The notes under the pieces: generated by a model
The model's database searches: none
What the model was told of the DNA's origin: nothing
What the model saw: only the letters and a program-made list of their open reading frames with translations
Position numbers and translations under genes: made by a program
Part shown: positions 51,185 to 59,824 of the stretch, one piece after another
Position numbering within the stretch: position 1 is the stretch's first letter
How the letters are laid out: each line of letters starts with the position of its first letter
Assembly: GCF_014384795.1 (NCBI RefSeq)
Contig: NZ_JACRSR010000001.1
Location: forward strand, 1,153,823-1,217,822
Reading direction: 5' to 3'
Length of the DNA stretch: 64,000 nt
From: Gehongia tenuis
Lineage (GTDB): Bacteria > Bacillota > Clostridia > Christensenellales > NSJ-53

Positions 51185-52177
51185 TCACAGCACCTTCTCG
51201 AAAGCCTGAAATTCACCGTGATGGAAGGGAAATTTCAGAATCCCCCGGCGTCCGTAACCCATGCTGTCGTATAAACCCAGAGCGAGATGATTTTTCATGT
51301 AGGTGTCCATCCGAATGCTGGCATAGCCCTGATGCCGGGCATACTCCTCAATGGCGGTCATAAACGCCCGGCCAACGCCCTGTCCCTGGCAATCGGGATC
51401 CACCAAGAGGCGGTGGATCACCAGACTGGGTCCCGCGCACGCCCAGGAAAGCTTCTGGTATTCCGAGTCCTGCGCTTCATTCAGTGCAGCCGCCGCCAAT
51501 ATACCGTCCTCCACAAACACAAAAAGCTGCCCATGACGGATATCCTCCTCCAGGATGGCACGGTTTGGATAGGAATCATCCCATTGATCGATCCCTCGCC
51601 CGATCATGCCCTGGATGCCCCTTTGATACATCCTCTGGATCCCGTCCAGCTCCTCCATCCGCGCCCTTCGGAGGTATCTGCCCCCTAAAACCTTCTCATA
51701 GAGCACAAAGTCGCCGAAAGGCTCCCGAAGCAAAAACCGATCTTGATATCCCAGCTTATCGTACAGTCGAAGAGCCGGACCATTGGTGCTGTATGCTTCA
51801 AGGCGCAGCGCCTCATAGCCCTCCATCCTGGCCCAGGCCTCACAGTGCATCATCATTCGCCTGCCTACGCCCTGGCCCTGCCTGTCCGGAGCCACGCAAA
51901 GTCGATGCACCAACAGGGGGCGCTCCACCGCCGTAAAGCAGGAGGTATCATAATCCACATCGGAACTGTCATTGAGCACAACCACAGCGAGCAGTTCTCC
52001 ATTCTCCTCCAGCGCCCACATTTCGCCTTTTTCAATATCCTCGCGCAAAAGCTGCCGGTTCGGATAGCCGCCGTTCCACTGCTGAATCCCCTGGTTGTGC
52101 AGCGCCTCCATGGCCTCTTCAAAAATCTGTACAACCCGTTCATATTCCCTTAGATGTGCAAGTCGAAACTTCTCCAT
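51185..52177 (-). CDS. Tandem GNAT acetyltransferase
   Basis: A 330-residue protein made of two GNAT domains (about 1-165 and 170-330). Each has the acetyl-CoA loop, APDRQGQGVGRRMMMHCEAWA and DPDCQGQGVGRAFMTAIEEYA, and the two halves share IQQWNGGYPNR / IDQWDDSYPNR and VIHRL / LVHRL segments, so they arose by internal duplication. The acceptor is unknown. Gene starts one base after the stop of the TIM-barrel gene. It ends a five-gene operon from prfC; no terminator-like U-run follows at once. Confidence 0.9.
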   Translation of the reverse strand: MEKFRLAHLREYERVVQIFEEAMEALHNQGIQQWNGGYPNRQLLREDIEKGEMWALEENGELLAVVVLNDSSDVDYDTSCFTAVERPLLVHRLCVAPDRQGQGVGRRMMMHCEAWARMEGYEALRLEAYSTNGPALRLYDKLGYQDRFLLREPFGDFVLYEKVLGGRYLRRARMEELDGIQRMYQRGIQGMIGRGIDQWDDSYPNRAILEEDIRHGQLFVFVEDGILAAAALNEAQDSEYQKLSWACAGPSLVIHRLLVDPDCQGQGVGRAFMTAIEEYARHQGYASIRMDTYMKNHLALGLYDSMGYGRRGILKFPFHHGEFQAFEKVL

Positions 52178-52178
52178 T

Positions 52179-52961
52179 TTAGATCCACTGCCTCTTTCGC
52201 AGATAGTCCACCGAGCTTCTTAGGCCCTCCACCGTTTTGGTCTCCAGCACACATCGGCATTGAAGCTGCTCCGCCCATTTAAGATGCTCCTCTAAATGGA
52301 GTTCGCCCTCCCCCAGCGCCAAATGGTTTTTCCCGCCCTTGGCATCATGGATGTGCATGTGCCGAAGCCGGTCCCTCCGGTCCAGAATAAAAGGACGGTC
52401 CGCACCGCCAGCAGCGGCGTCATGGCCGATATCCCATGTCAGTCCGAAGGTTGGGCTTTGTAAAAGCCTGTCCATACCCTCCCGCTCATGGGCCGCAAAG
52501 CCGTCGGTGTTCTCCACTGCAAGAAGAACGTCTCTTTGAAGTCCCACCCTGTCCCGAAAATTCTGCAGCTCCATGAGATACCGCTCTCTATACTGTTCAA
52601 AAAGATACACCCGTCCATCCGGCAGCGTAAAATAGACCCCCGGGTTTAGATGCATATTGACGATGGGCATGGCGCACTGCTCCGCAAGCTTCAAGGCTTC
52701 AAGCGCTGTTCTTTGATAGGCTTCCGCCACCCACGGATTAAAATCGCATACGTTCAGGTTTTCATCCAGGTGCAGCGTGAAATAAACGCCATATTTTTTA
52801 GCCATAGCCCTAAGCTCGTCCCCATCCAGCCGATCCAGCTGATACTCGGGCATATTCATGTTGAGCTCAACAAAACAAAGGCCCAGCTCCCGGCAAAGCC
52901 GGCAGCAGGCCTCCAGTTCCGGCTGCTCAATCAAAGTTGGCATTCCCGCTTCGATTTTCAT
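52179..52961 (-). CDS. Sugar phosphate isomerase/epimerase-like TIM-barrel protein (AP-endonuclease 2 fold)
   Basis: A 260-residue protein of the xylose-isomerase-like TIM-barrel superfamily. Candidate metal ligands are spread as in the family: HLD in YFTLHLDENLN, VNMHLNPG, ENTDGF, WDIGHDA, MHIHDAKGGKNHLALGEG and ETKTVEG. It could be an isomerase/epimerase or an endonuclease IV relative; the motifs favour the former but do not prove it. Its ATG overlaps the permease stop by four bases (ATGA), and a GNAT gene follows after one base. Confidence 0.82.
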   Translation of the reverse strand: MKIEAGMPTLIEQPELEACCRLCRELGLCFVELNMNMPEYQLDRLDGDELRAMAKKYGVYFTLHLDENLNVCDFNPWVAEAYQRTALEALKLAEQCAMPIVNMHLNPGVYFTLPDGRVYLFEQYRERYLMELQNFRDRVGLQRDVLLAVENTDGFAAHEREGMDRLLQSPTFGLTWDIGHDAAAGGADRPFILDRRDRLRHMHIHDAKGGKNHLALGEGELHLEEHLKWAEQLQCRCVLETKTVEGLRSSVDYLRKRQWI

Positions 52962-54121
52962 TTATCCATGTCCTCCGGTCCTGCCAGCCTGTTATCAATG
53001 AAACGATTCATGAGCAGCTTGAAGATGGCCGCCAGCGGCACGCCGATGAACATACCCACAAAACCGAACAGGCCGCCGCCCACCACCACGCCGATCATCA
53101 CCCAGAAGGCGCTGATGCCCATTTTGTTGGACATGGTCTTGGGGCCGATGACAGCACCATCCAGCTGCTGAATCACCAAAATCACGATACCCACGGCAAT
53201 CGCCTTGCCCGGGCTCTCGAAAAGGGCCACGATAATGGGAGGAACAGCGCCGATAAAGGGTCCAAAATAGGGTACGATATTGGTGATGCCCACGATCACA
53301 CCCATAAGAAAACCATAGGGCAGCCCCAAAATCCAAAACGCGGCGATGGCCAAAATGCCGATGATGAGTGAATCGAGAAGCCGTCCCCGGATGAAGTTGC
53401 CGAAGATCACGTCCGAATCCCGGAAGAAATCAATGAGGCTTTCCCCGCGTCTCCTGCCCAGCACGGCAATGACCAGCCGCTTCAGGCCTTTCGCAATCCG
53501 TTCCTTGCTCACCAACATGTAAGCTGAAATGGTGAAACCGATCACCAATTTAAAGATAAACTGGGCCACGTTGATGGCCCCGCCCACCAAATTGGAAAAG
53601 AACGATTGGATCCATACGCCCACCACACCGATCTGATTGCCCAGTTCCTGCTCCATGGATTGGTCCAGACCCGCATTTTTGACGAAATCGCTTTGCACGA
53701 CCTCGGTTTCCAAAAAGTTCTTGGCCTCATCAATGTACTGAGGAATCACCGCCACAAGATCGGAAACGTTCTTAATCACCACCGGCACCGTAAAGATCAG
53801 CGTCACAGCCACCGTCCCAATCAGCACCACATAGATGATAGCAAGGGCGATGGTGCGTGCGCGCCTGCGGCTTTTGTGGTCCAGCGCTTTGGGAAAAATC
53901 CGACTTTCCAAAGCTTTCATCACCGGATTGAACAAATAGGCCACCACAAATCCAATAATAAAGGGAGAAATGATGGCCAGAAAACCGGAGACAGCCCCAT
54001 GAACGCTCTGCACGATGTTGTCAAAGCTGGAAAGCACACGGACAAACAGCACCAACGCTGCGATGGTGCAAAAAGCGTAGATACACACTTTGAAATAGCG
54101 CCAATCAATTTTCCGCTTCAT
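52958..54121 (-). CDS. AI-2E family (PerM/YtvI-like) membrane permease
   Basis: A 387-residue membrane protein with about seven to eight segments. Family motifs: IISPFIIGFVVAYLFNPVMKALE near residue 50, GNFIRGRLLDSLIIGILAIAAFWILGLPYG, GVIVGITNIVPYFGPFIGAVPPIIVALF and KMGISAFWVMIGVVVGGGLFGFVGMFIGVPLAAI. Relatives export signals or ions (Na+/H+ in some), and this one resembles YtvI of sporulating Firmicutes; the substrate is unknown. GAGGAG precedes the ATG. Between typA (56-base gap) and a TIM-barrel gene. Confidence 0.92.
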   Translation of the reverse strand: MKRKIDWRYFKVCIYAFCTIAALVLFVRVLSSFDNIVQSVHGAVSGFLAIISPFIIGFVVAYLFNPVMKALESRIFPKALDHKSRRRARTIALAIIYVVLIGTVAVTLIFTVPVVIKNVSDLVAVIPQYIDEAKNFLETEVVQSDFVKNAGLDQSMEQELGNQIGVVGVWIQSFFSNLVGGAINVAQFIFKLVIGFTISAYMLVSKERIAKGLKRLVIAVLGRRRGESLIDFFRDSDVIFGNFIRGRLLDSLIIGILAIAAFWILGLPYGFLMGVIVGITNIVPYFGPFIGAVPPIIVALFESPGKAIAVGIVILVIQQLDGAVIGPKTMSNKMGISAFWVMIGVVVGGGLFGFVGMFIGVPLAAIFKLLMNRFIDNRLAGPEDMDK

Positions 54122-54177
54122 CCGGTTCTCCTCATCAAAAGTCGTTGCTATTTAGTTTTATGCCTGTCCTTTACGTT

Positions 54178-56001
54178 TTAGGACTGTTCCCTGCGGTTGG
54201 ACCGCATGCGGAGAGTGCTGTCCAAGATCCGCTTGCGGATCCTGAAGTTCTCCGGGGTGACCTCCAGAAGTTCATCCCCGGCGATGACCTCCAGCGCCTC
54301 CTCCAGGCTTAAAATCTTTGGCGGCACCAGCCGAAGCGCCTCATCCGAACCGGAAGCCCGCATGTTGGTCACATGCTTCTTCTTGCACACGTTGACTTCC
54401 ATGTCGCCCTGGCGGGAATTGCTGCCCACCACCATGCCGGCGTACACCTTGGTGCCCGGCCCGATGTAGAGCTGACCCCGGCCCTGGGCGTTGAACAGGC
54501 CATAGCTCACCGCGTCCCCCGTCTCAAAGGCTATCAGGGAACCCTGGGACCGCTTCTCCAGCTCACCCTTGAAGGGCTCGTAGTCATGGAAGATGGTGTT
54601 CATGATGCCTTCGCCCCGGGTATCGGTCATGAACTGGGGACGGTATCCAAAAAGCCCGCGGGAGGGAATGAGAAATTCCATCCGCACCCGGCTGCCCTGG
54701 CTTTGATGCATGTTGATCATCTCGCCCTTGCGCCGGCCCAGTGCTTCGATGACCGTACCGGAACAGGCGTCGGGCACATCGACGACCAGCCTTTCAATGG
54801 GTTCGAGAAGCTTACCGTTCTCCTCCCGCGTAACCACCATGGGTTTTGAAACCTGGAACTCATAGCCCTGGCGGCGCATGGTCTCGATCAAAATGGACAG
54901 ATGGAGCTCGCCCCGGCCCGCAACCTCGAAGGTGTCGGGATTGATTTCCGTCACTCGAAGGCTCACATCGCTCAGCGTTTCCCGCATCAGCCGGTCCCGC
55001 AGATGGCGGGAGGTCACATATTTGCCCTCCCGGCCCGCGAAGGGACTGTCGTTGACGCAGAAGGTCATCACTACGGTGGGTACCGAAATCTTCACAAAGG
55101 GCAGCGGTTCCGGCACATCCGGCGGGCACACCGTATCCCCGATCATGATCCCCTCCACACCGGAAAGCGCCACAATATCGCCCATGGGCGCTTCCTTCAC
55201 CGGCACCCGGTCCAAGCCATCGAATTCAAACAGGCTGCTCACCCGAAAGGCGGGCGAAACCTTGCCCGTTTCATGATTGCAGAGAACCAATTCCTGCCCA
55301 GTGGCGATGGTGCCCCGCTCCACCTTGCCCACAGCAATGCGGCCCACATAGTCGTTGTAGTCCAAGGTGGACACCAAAAGCTGCAGCGGCGCCTTCTCGT
55401 CGCCTTCCGGACTGGGGATGTGATCCAAAATGGTATCAAACAAAGGCTTGAGATCGGTCCCTTTCTCATCCGGGGACAGGCTCGCCGACCCCGAACGGGC
55501 GGACGCATACACGAAGGGGCTGTCCAGCTGTTCATCGCTGGCCTCAAGCTCCATGAACAGTTCCAGCACCTCATCCACCACTTCATTCGGCCTCGCATCC
55601 GGACGGTCCATCTTGTTGATGAGCACCACCACCCGATGGTCGAGATCGAGAGCTTTTTGCAGTACAAACCGGGTCTGCGGCATGGGGCCTTCATAGGCGT
55701 CCACCAGCAGAATCACGCCGTCCACCATCTTGAGGATGCGCTCCACCTCGCCGCCGAAATCAGCATGCCCAGGGGTGTCGATGATATTGAGCTTTACGCC
55801 CTTGTAATGCACCGCCGTGTTCTTCGCCAAAATGGTGATGCCCCGCTCCCGCTCCAGATCCTGGGAATCCATAACCCGCTCGGCCACGACCTGATTCTCC
55901 CGAAAAGTACCGCTTTGCCGGAGCATCTGATCCACCAGCGTTGTCTTGCCATGATCGACGTGCGCAATGATGGCAATGTTTCGAATATCTTCTCTTTTCA
56001 T
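54178..56001 (-). CDS. typA: Ribosome-associated GTPase TypA/BipA
   Basis: A 607-residue translational GTPase. The G domain shows AHVDHGKTTLVDQMLRQSG, RERGITILAKNTA, DTPGHADFGGEVERIL and NKMDRPDARP; domains II, III and V follow, and the BipA-specific C-terminal domain has FNAQGRGQLYIGPGTKVYAGMVVG and NVCKKKHVTNMRASGSDEA. It acts in ribosome assembly and stress adaptation. GGGGAG lies about seven bases before the ATG. It follows prfC by 13 bases. Confidence 0.97.
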   Translation of the reverse strand: MKREDIRNIAIIAHVDHGKTTLVDQMLRQSGTFRENQVVAERVMDSQDLERERGITILAKNTAVHYKGVKLNIIDTPGHADFGGEVERILKMVDGVILLVDAYEGPMPQTRFVLQKALDLDHRVVVLINKMDRPDARPNEVVDEVLELFMELEASDEQLDSPFVYASARSGSASLSPDEKGTDLKPLFDTILDHIPSPEGDEKAPLQLLVSTLDYNDYVGRIAVGKVERGTIATGQELVLCNHETGKVSPAFRVSSLFEFDGLDRVPVKEAPMGDIVALSGVEGIMIGDTVCPPDVPEPLPFVKISVPTVVMTFCVNDSPFAGREGKYVTSRHLRDRLMRETLSDVSLRVTEINPDTFEVAGRGELHLSILIETMRRQGYEFQVSKPMVVTREENGKLLEPIERLVVDVPDACSGTVIEALGRRKGEMINMHQSQGSRVRMEFLIPSRGLFGYRPQFMTDTRGEGIMNTIFHDYEPFKGELEKRSQGSLIAFETGDAVSYGLFNAQGRGQLYIGPGTKVYAGMVVGSNSRQGDMEVNVCKKKHVTNMRASGSDEALRLVPPKILSLEEALEVIAGDELLEVTPENFRIRKRILDSTLRMRSNRREQS

Positions 56002-56014
56002 ACCCTATCTCCCC

Positions 56015-57607
56015 TTAGTCACGATCCGTAATCGTCGTTAGCTCTATGCCCTCGTTATTCTTTACAGCCCAATCCACGGACCATTCGTTTTCAAATAAAA
56101 GCACCAAGCGGCCATCCCCATCCTGAGCCCGCAAAGTGGAGGATGTGAGATTGAGGCCGTCCAGCGAATCCGTGCCCTTCACCCAGCGCACCATGCGGTA
56201 AGGCAGGACGTTGAGGCGGATATCCACACCGTATTCGTGCTTTAAGCGATGCTGCAAAACTTCAAACTGCAGCGCGCCCACCACACCCACGATGATTTCC
56301 TCCATGCCAATATCCAAGCGCTTGAAGGATTGAATGGCGCCCTCCAGACACAGCTGGGTTACGCCCTTCACAAACTGTTTTCGCTTGATGGAATCCTCCG
56401 GTGTGACCCTGGCAAAATGCTCCGGCGCAAACACAGGAATACCTTCGAAATGAAAGCGTTCACTGCCCGTAAGCAGCGTATCCCCAAGAGCAAATATCCC
56501 GGGGTCAAAGAGCCCAATGATATCTCCCGGCCAGGCCTCCTCCGCCACGTCCCGGTCCTGAGCCATGAACTGCTGAGGCTGAGTCAGCTTGATGTTTTTT
56601 TGAAGGCGCATATGGCGCACCTCCATGCCCTTTTCAAACTTACCCGAACAGATGCGCATGAAGGCGATCCGATCCCGGTGTGCTGGATTCATATTGGCCT
56701 GAATCTTAAAGATAAATCCTGAGAAACGTTCATCATAGGGCGAAATCTCGCCGTCATCGCTGTGTCTTGACAGAGGCGGCGTGGTCATCTTCAGGAATTT
56801 TTCCAAAAAGGATTCCACACCGAAGTTGTTCATGGCGCTGCCAAAAAACAGCGGCGTCAACTCACCCGAACGCACCTTCTCAAGATCAAAGGGATCTCCC
56901 GCCACATCCAGAAGCTCGATCTCGTCCACCAGCCGGTCGTGATAGTCTTCGCCCAAAAATTCACGAAGATTTTCATCCTCCACCGAACCTTTGATGGATT
57001 CAAGCTTGGTGCTGCCGTGATCGTTCACACTGCCGTCAAAGACTTCCAGCTGATGGATGTCCCGGTGGTACACCCCCTTGAAATCCCCATCGGTGCCGAT
57101 GGGCCAGGTGATGGGGCAGGAGCGAATGCCCAGCACCTCCTCAAGCTCCGCCATGAGATCGAATGGACTCTTCGAAGCCCGGTCCATCTTGTTCACAAAG
57201 GTGAAGATGGGAATGCCCCGGCGCTTACACACCTGAAAAAGCTTGATGGTCTGGGCTTCCACACCCCTTGCGCCGTCGATCAGCATAACCGCGCTGTCCG
57301 CTGCGACCAGCGTGCGGTAGGTATCCTCGGAAAAATCCTGATGGCCGGGCGTGTCCAAAATATTGATGCGATAGCCATCGTAATCAAACTGCATGACGCT
57401 GGAGGTCACCGAGATGCCTCTTTGCTTTTCTATCTCCATCCAGTCCGACACCGCATGATGCTGCGCACGCCGCGCCTTGACCGAACCCGCTTCCCGGATC
57501 GCCCCGCCATAGAGAAGGAGTTTTTCCGTGAGTGTCGTCTTACCGGCATCGGGATGGGATATGATGGCGAAGGTTCTTCGCCGTTCCACTTCCTGTTTTA
57601 GGGTCAT
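56015..57607 (-). CDS. prfC: Peptide chain release factor 3
   Basis: A 530-residue RF3 GTPase. G1 is ISHPDAGKTTLTEKLLLYGG; the switch region QRGISVTSSVMQFDYDG; G3 DTPGHQDFSEDTYRTL; G4 NKMDRASKSP. The C-terminal domain has VGVVGALQFEVLQHRLKHEYGVDIRL. It recycles RF1/RF2 from the ribosome after termination. GGAG lies eight bases before the ATG. First gene of prfC-typA-permease-TIM barrel-GNAT; its consensus promoter is divergent from the DegV promoter. Confidence 0.97.
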   Translation of the reverse strand: MTLKQEVERRRTFAIISHPDAGKTTLTEKLLLYGGAIREAGSVKARRAQHHAVSDWMEIEKQRGISVTSSVMQFDYDGYRINILDTPGHQDFSEDTYRTLVAADSAVMLIDGARGVEAQTIKLFQVCKRRGIPIFTFVNKMDRASKSPFDLMAELEEVLGIRSCPITWPIGTDGDFKGVYHRDIHQLEVFDGSVNDHGSTKLESIKGSVEDENLREFLGEDYHDRLVDEIELLDVAGDPFDLEKVRSGELTPLFFGSAMNNFGVESFLEKFLKMTTPPLSRHSDDGEISPYDERFSGFIFKIQANMNPAHRDRIAFMRICSGKFEKGMEVRHMRLQKNIKLTQPQQFMAQDRDVAEEAWPGDIIGLFDPGIFALGDTLLTGSERFHFEGIPVFAPEHFARVTPEDSIKRKQFVKGVTQLCLEGAIQSFKRLDIGMEEIIVGVVGALQFEVLQHRLKHEYGVDIRLNVLPYRMVRWVKGTDSLDGLNLTSSTLRAQDGDGRLVLLFENEWSVDWAVKNNEGIELTTITDRD

Positions 57608-57641
57608 CTAAAAATCTCCTACTTTCGTATACTCCCGTATG

Positions 57642-57670
57642 ATTGTATCGTGTCCCCGCAAACCTGTCAA
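57642..57670 (-). promoter_or_regulatory. prfC promoter
   Basis: TTGACA, 17 bases, TACAAT on the minus strand, about 35 bases before the ATG. Confidence 0.85.
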
Positions 57671-57696
57671 TTTTAAGGAAGATTTTGTCCCAAACG

Positions 57697-57725
57697 TTGC
57701 ATGACCGGGCGTTTTGGGATACAAT
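57697..57725 (+). promoter_or_regulatory. degV promoter
   Basis: TTGCAT, 17 bases, TACAAT, 31 bases before the ATG; divergent from the prfC promoter. Confidence 0.78.
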
Positions 57726-57756
57726 AAGCTATACCATTAGATTGAAGAGGTGCGAT

Positions 57757-58626
57757 ATGAAAACGATCATTGCTTCCGATTCCACTGTGGATCTTCCCGC
57801 CTCCTATATTATAGAGCATAATCTTCCCCTCATCGACCTGTCCTACACGCTGAAAGGGCAGGAACGCCTTGACCGCAACAATACGGCCAAGACCTATCGG
57901 GATTTTTATAACGCCCTTCGGGAGGGCGAGATGTCCGTGACTTCTCAGGTCAACTCCCAGCGGATGAACGAGTTCTTCCGCAGCCTTCTCACAGGCAACG
58001 ATATGCCCCTTATTTATGTGGCCTTCTCCTCCGCCCTCAGCGGCACCTACAACAGCGCGTGTATCGCTCAGCGGGATCTCGAGAACGAATTTCCCGGCCG
58101 CATCCATGTGGTGGATTCCCGCTGCGCCTCTTTGGGTGAGGGACTCCTTGTTCATTATGCCCTTAAAATGCGGGACGAGGACCGCACAGCGGAGGAAATC
58201 ATCGCTTGGCTGGAAAACAATAAACTGAAGCTCAATCACTGGTTCACCGTGGACGATCTGCATTTTCTCCGCCGGGGCGGACGAATTTCCGGTGTCGCCG
58301 CTCTCATGGGCTCCATTCTCAGCATCAAGCCCGTCATGCACGTCAACGATCTTGGCCAGCTGGTTCCCGTGGAAAAAAAGAAGGGCCGCCGCAATGCCAT
58401 CAAGGCTTTGGTGGACCATATGGCACAGCTGGGCGTCAACTTAAAGGAACAGATCGTCTTTATCAGCCATGGCGACTGTGAGGAGGATGCAAACTATCTG
58501 GCCGACATCATTCGCAACCGTTTTGGCGTCAAAGAGTTTATCATCAACTTTGTGGGACCGGTCATCGGCAGTCACTCCGGTCCGGGAACCTTGGCCCTCT
58601 TCTTTATGGGCACCTCCCGCGGCTGA
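57757..58626 (+). CDS. DegV-family fatty-acid-binding protein
   Basis: A 289-residue DegV protein. Motifs: ASDSTVDLPASYIIEHNLPLIDL at the N-terminus, MSVTSQVNSQRMNEFF (the TSQ lipid-headgroup loop), YVAFSSALSGTYNSACIA, VVDSRCASLGEGLLVHYAL, and the C-terminal FVGPVIGSHSGPGTLALFFMG. Family members bind fatty acids and, as FakB, present them to the FakA kinase; no fakA is in the window. The start 57757 follows GAGGT. An extended upstream frame includes the promoter and is not coding. Confidence 0.94.
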   Translation: MKTIIASDSTVDLPASYIIEHNLPLIDLSYTLKGQERLDRNNTAKTYRDFYNALREGEMSVTSQVNSQRMNEFFRSLLTGNDMPLIYVAFSSALSGTYNSACIAQRDLENEFPGRIHVVDSRCASLGEGLLVHYALKMRDEDRTAEEIIAWLENNKLKLNHWFTVDDLHFLRRGGRISGVAALMGSILSIKPVMHVNDLGQLVPVEKKKGRRNAIKALVDHMAQLGVNLKEQIVFISHGDCEEDANYLADIIRNRFGVKEFIINFVGPVIGSHSGPGTLALFFMGTSRG

Positions 58627-58635
58627 TAGAATCAC

Positions 58636-58663
58636 AAAAGCCTCCGTTGTCGGAGGCTTTTTA
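58636..58663. terminator. Shared terminator of degV and the small membrane protein gene
   Basis: Stem AAAGCCTCCG/CGGAGGCTTT with TTGT loop; TTTTT on the plus side, and a U-containing tail on the minus side. It lies between two convergent stop codons. Confidence 0.88.
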
Positions 58664-58813
58664 TTTCATGCGCATGCTTTGTTTGATCCTGTGCTTGATG
58701 AAGATGATCGCAAAGGCACCCAATAGAAGGAGAATTACGATGGGTGTTGCAAGATTGGGCGTAGGCTGCGTATCCGGGCTCGCCGGTGCCTGCGTCAAGG
58801 CCAGCGTTTCCAT
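58661..58813 (-). CDS. Small single-pass membrane protein (50 residues)
   Basis: A 50-residue frame too short for usual gene calls. Residues 1-23 are polar and rich in Pro, Thr and Ala (APASPDTQPTPNLATP), residues 24-39 are strongly hydrophobic (IVILLLLGAFAIIFI), and the tail is basic (KHRIKQSMRMK), which fits an N-out, C-in membrane peptide. AAGGGA lies six bases before the ATG. The stop codon touches the hairpin shared with degV, as expected for a real transcript end. No homologue known to me. Confidence 0.62.
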   Translation of the reverse strand: METLALTQAPASPDTQPTPNLATPIVILLLLGAFAIIFIKHRIKQSMRMK

Positions 58814-58893
58814 CCAGCGTCCCTTCTTTCCTTTTCTACCATTCTATGATGCCTTTCCTTAAAAGGTTTCCCCCCGCCAACAGACCTTACTCC

Positions 58894-58924
58894 AAAAAAA
58901 AGAAGCGCATCGCTGCGCTTCTTT
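58894..58924 (-). terminator. Rho-independent terminator of the isomerase-like pair
   Basis: Stem AAAGAAGCGCA/TGCGCTTCTTT with a four-base loop, then eight T bases on the minus strand. Confidence 0.92.
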
Positions 58925-58935
58925 CATTGTTCGGT

Positions 58936-59796
58936 TTATTCCCATTCAACGCCGGTGAACTTCTTGAAGGCTTCCATGCTCTTGGCAATGGACTCCATCT
59001 CTCCCATACGGGTCTTATCCTGCTCCAGCAGCATGAATTCCACGCCGATCTTGTTGCCAGCGTCAATGTAATCCTGGATGGGCAGAATGCCCGTACCCAC
59101 TTCGGCATACAGCTCCAGCCGACGGGTGGGTGCATCAATTTCCCGGGATACGGGCACATTGATGTCCAGCGTCTCCTCCCAGATATTGAGGGGCTCGCCC
59201 GCATCCTTCGAGAAATCCTTCTGATGCAGAAGAATGATGCGGTCCTTCAAACGCTCAATCTCTTCCACCGGGTCCACGCCGCCGCGGGCCGCCCAGAAGG
59301 TATCCAGTTCATAGGCAACCAGGGAGGGATCGGTATTGTTGAGAATGATATCAATCACCATCTCTCCATCATAGGGCTGATATTCCCGGTAATGATTATG
59401 GTAATAGTAGCGAAGTCCATACTTCTTTGCGATCTCCGCATCCTTGTTCATCAGTTCGCACTTCTCCAAAACGTCCTGACGCCCGCCGGGGAAATGAGCG
59501 CCGCCGGAACCCACCTGCTTGGCGCCCAGTTTCGCGTAGTACTCGCAGAAGGGCTCAAAGTAAGGATTGCCCAGATAGTAGTAATGTGCGCCGGCCAAGC
59601 CGATGCCGTTAGCATCCAGAAATGCTTTGGTATCCGCATAGGTCATACCAAAACCATAGGAAGTTTCACCCGTCTCATCCGGAGTTCCAAAGGGCTCCAA
59701 ATATTTGTAGCCTAGCTTCGCCACCTGCTCCATCGTACCCTTGGCGTCGATTTTCAGATGATCCTTAATGGAAAACATTTGCAGACCAATTTCCAT
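58936..59796 (-). CDS. Sugar phosphate isomerase/epimerase, paralogue 2
   Basis: A 286-residue xylose-isomerase-like TIM-barrel protein. Motifs: LGYKYLEPFGTPDE, GLRYYYHNHYREYQ, VAYELDTFWAARGGVDPVEEIERLKDRIILLHQKDF and AEVGTGILPIQDYIDAGNKIGVEFMLLEQD. Metal ligands of the family (E, D, H, E) are in place. Close in sequence along its whole length to the next upstream gene, so this is a tandem duplicate. The substrate is unknown; inositol or sugar catabolism is typical. GGAGG lies about eight bases before the ATG. Confidence 0.9.
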   Translation of the reverse strand: MEIGLQMFSIKDHLKIDAKGTMEQVAKLGYKYLEPFGTPDETGETSYGFGMTYADTKAFLDANGIGLAGAHYYYLGNPYFEPFCEYYAKLGAKQVGSGGAHFPGGRQDVLEKCELMNKDAEIAKKYGLRYYYHNHYREYQPYDGEMVIDIILNNTDPSLVAYELDTFWAARGGVDPVEEIERLKDRIILLHQKDFSKDAGEPLNIWEETLDINVPVSREIDAPTRRLELYAEVGTGILPIQDYIDAGNKIGVEFMLLEQDKTRMGEMESIAKSMEAFKKFTGVEWE

Positions 59797-59824
59797 CGTC
59801 TATTCCTCCATTCTATTGTTTGGC

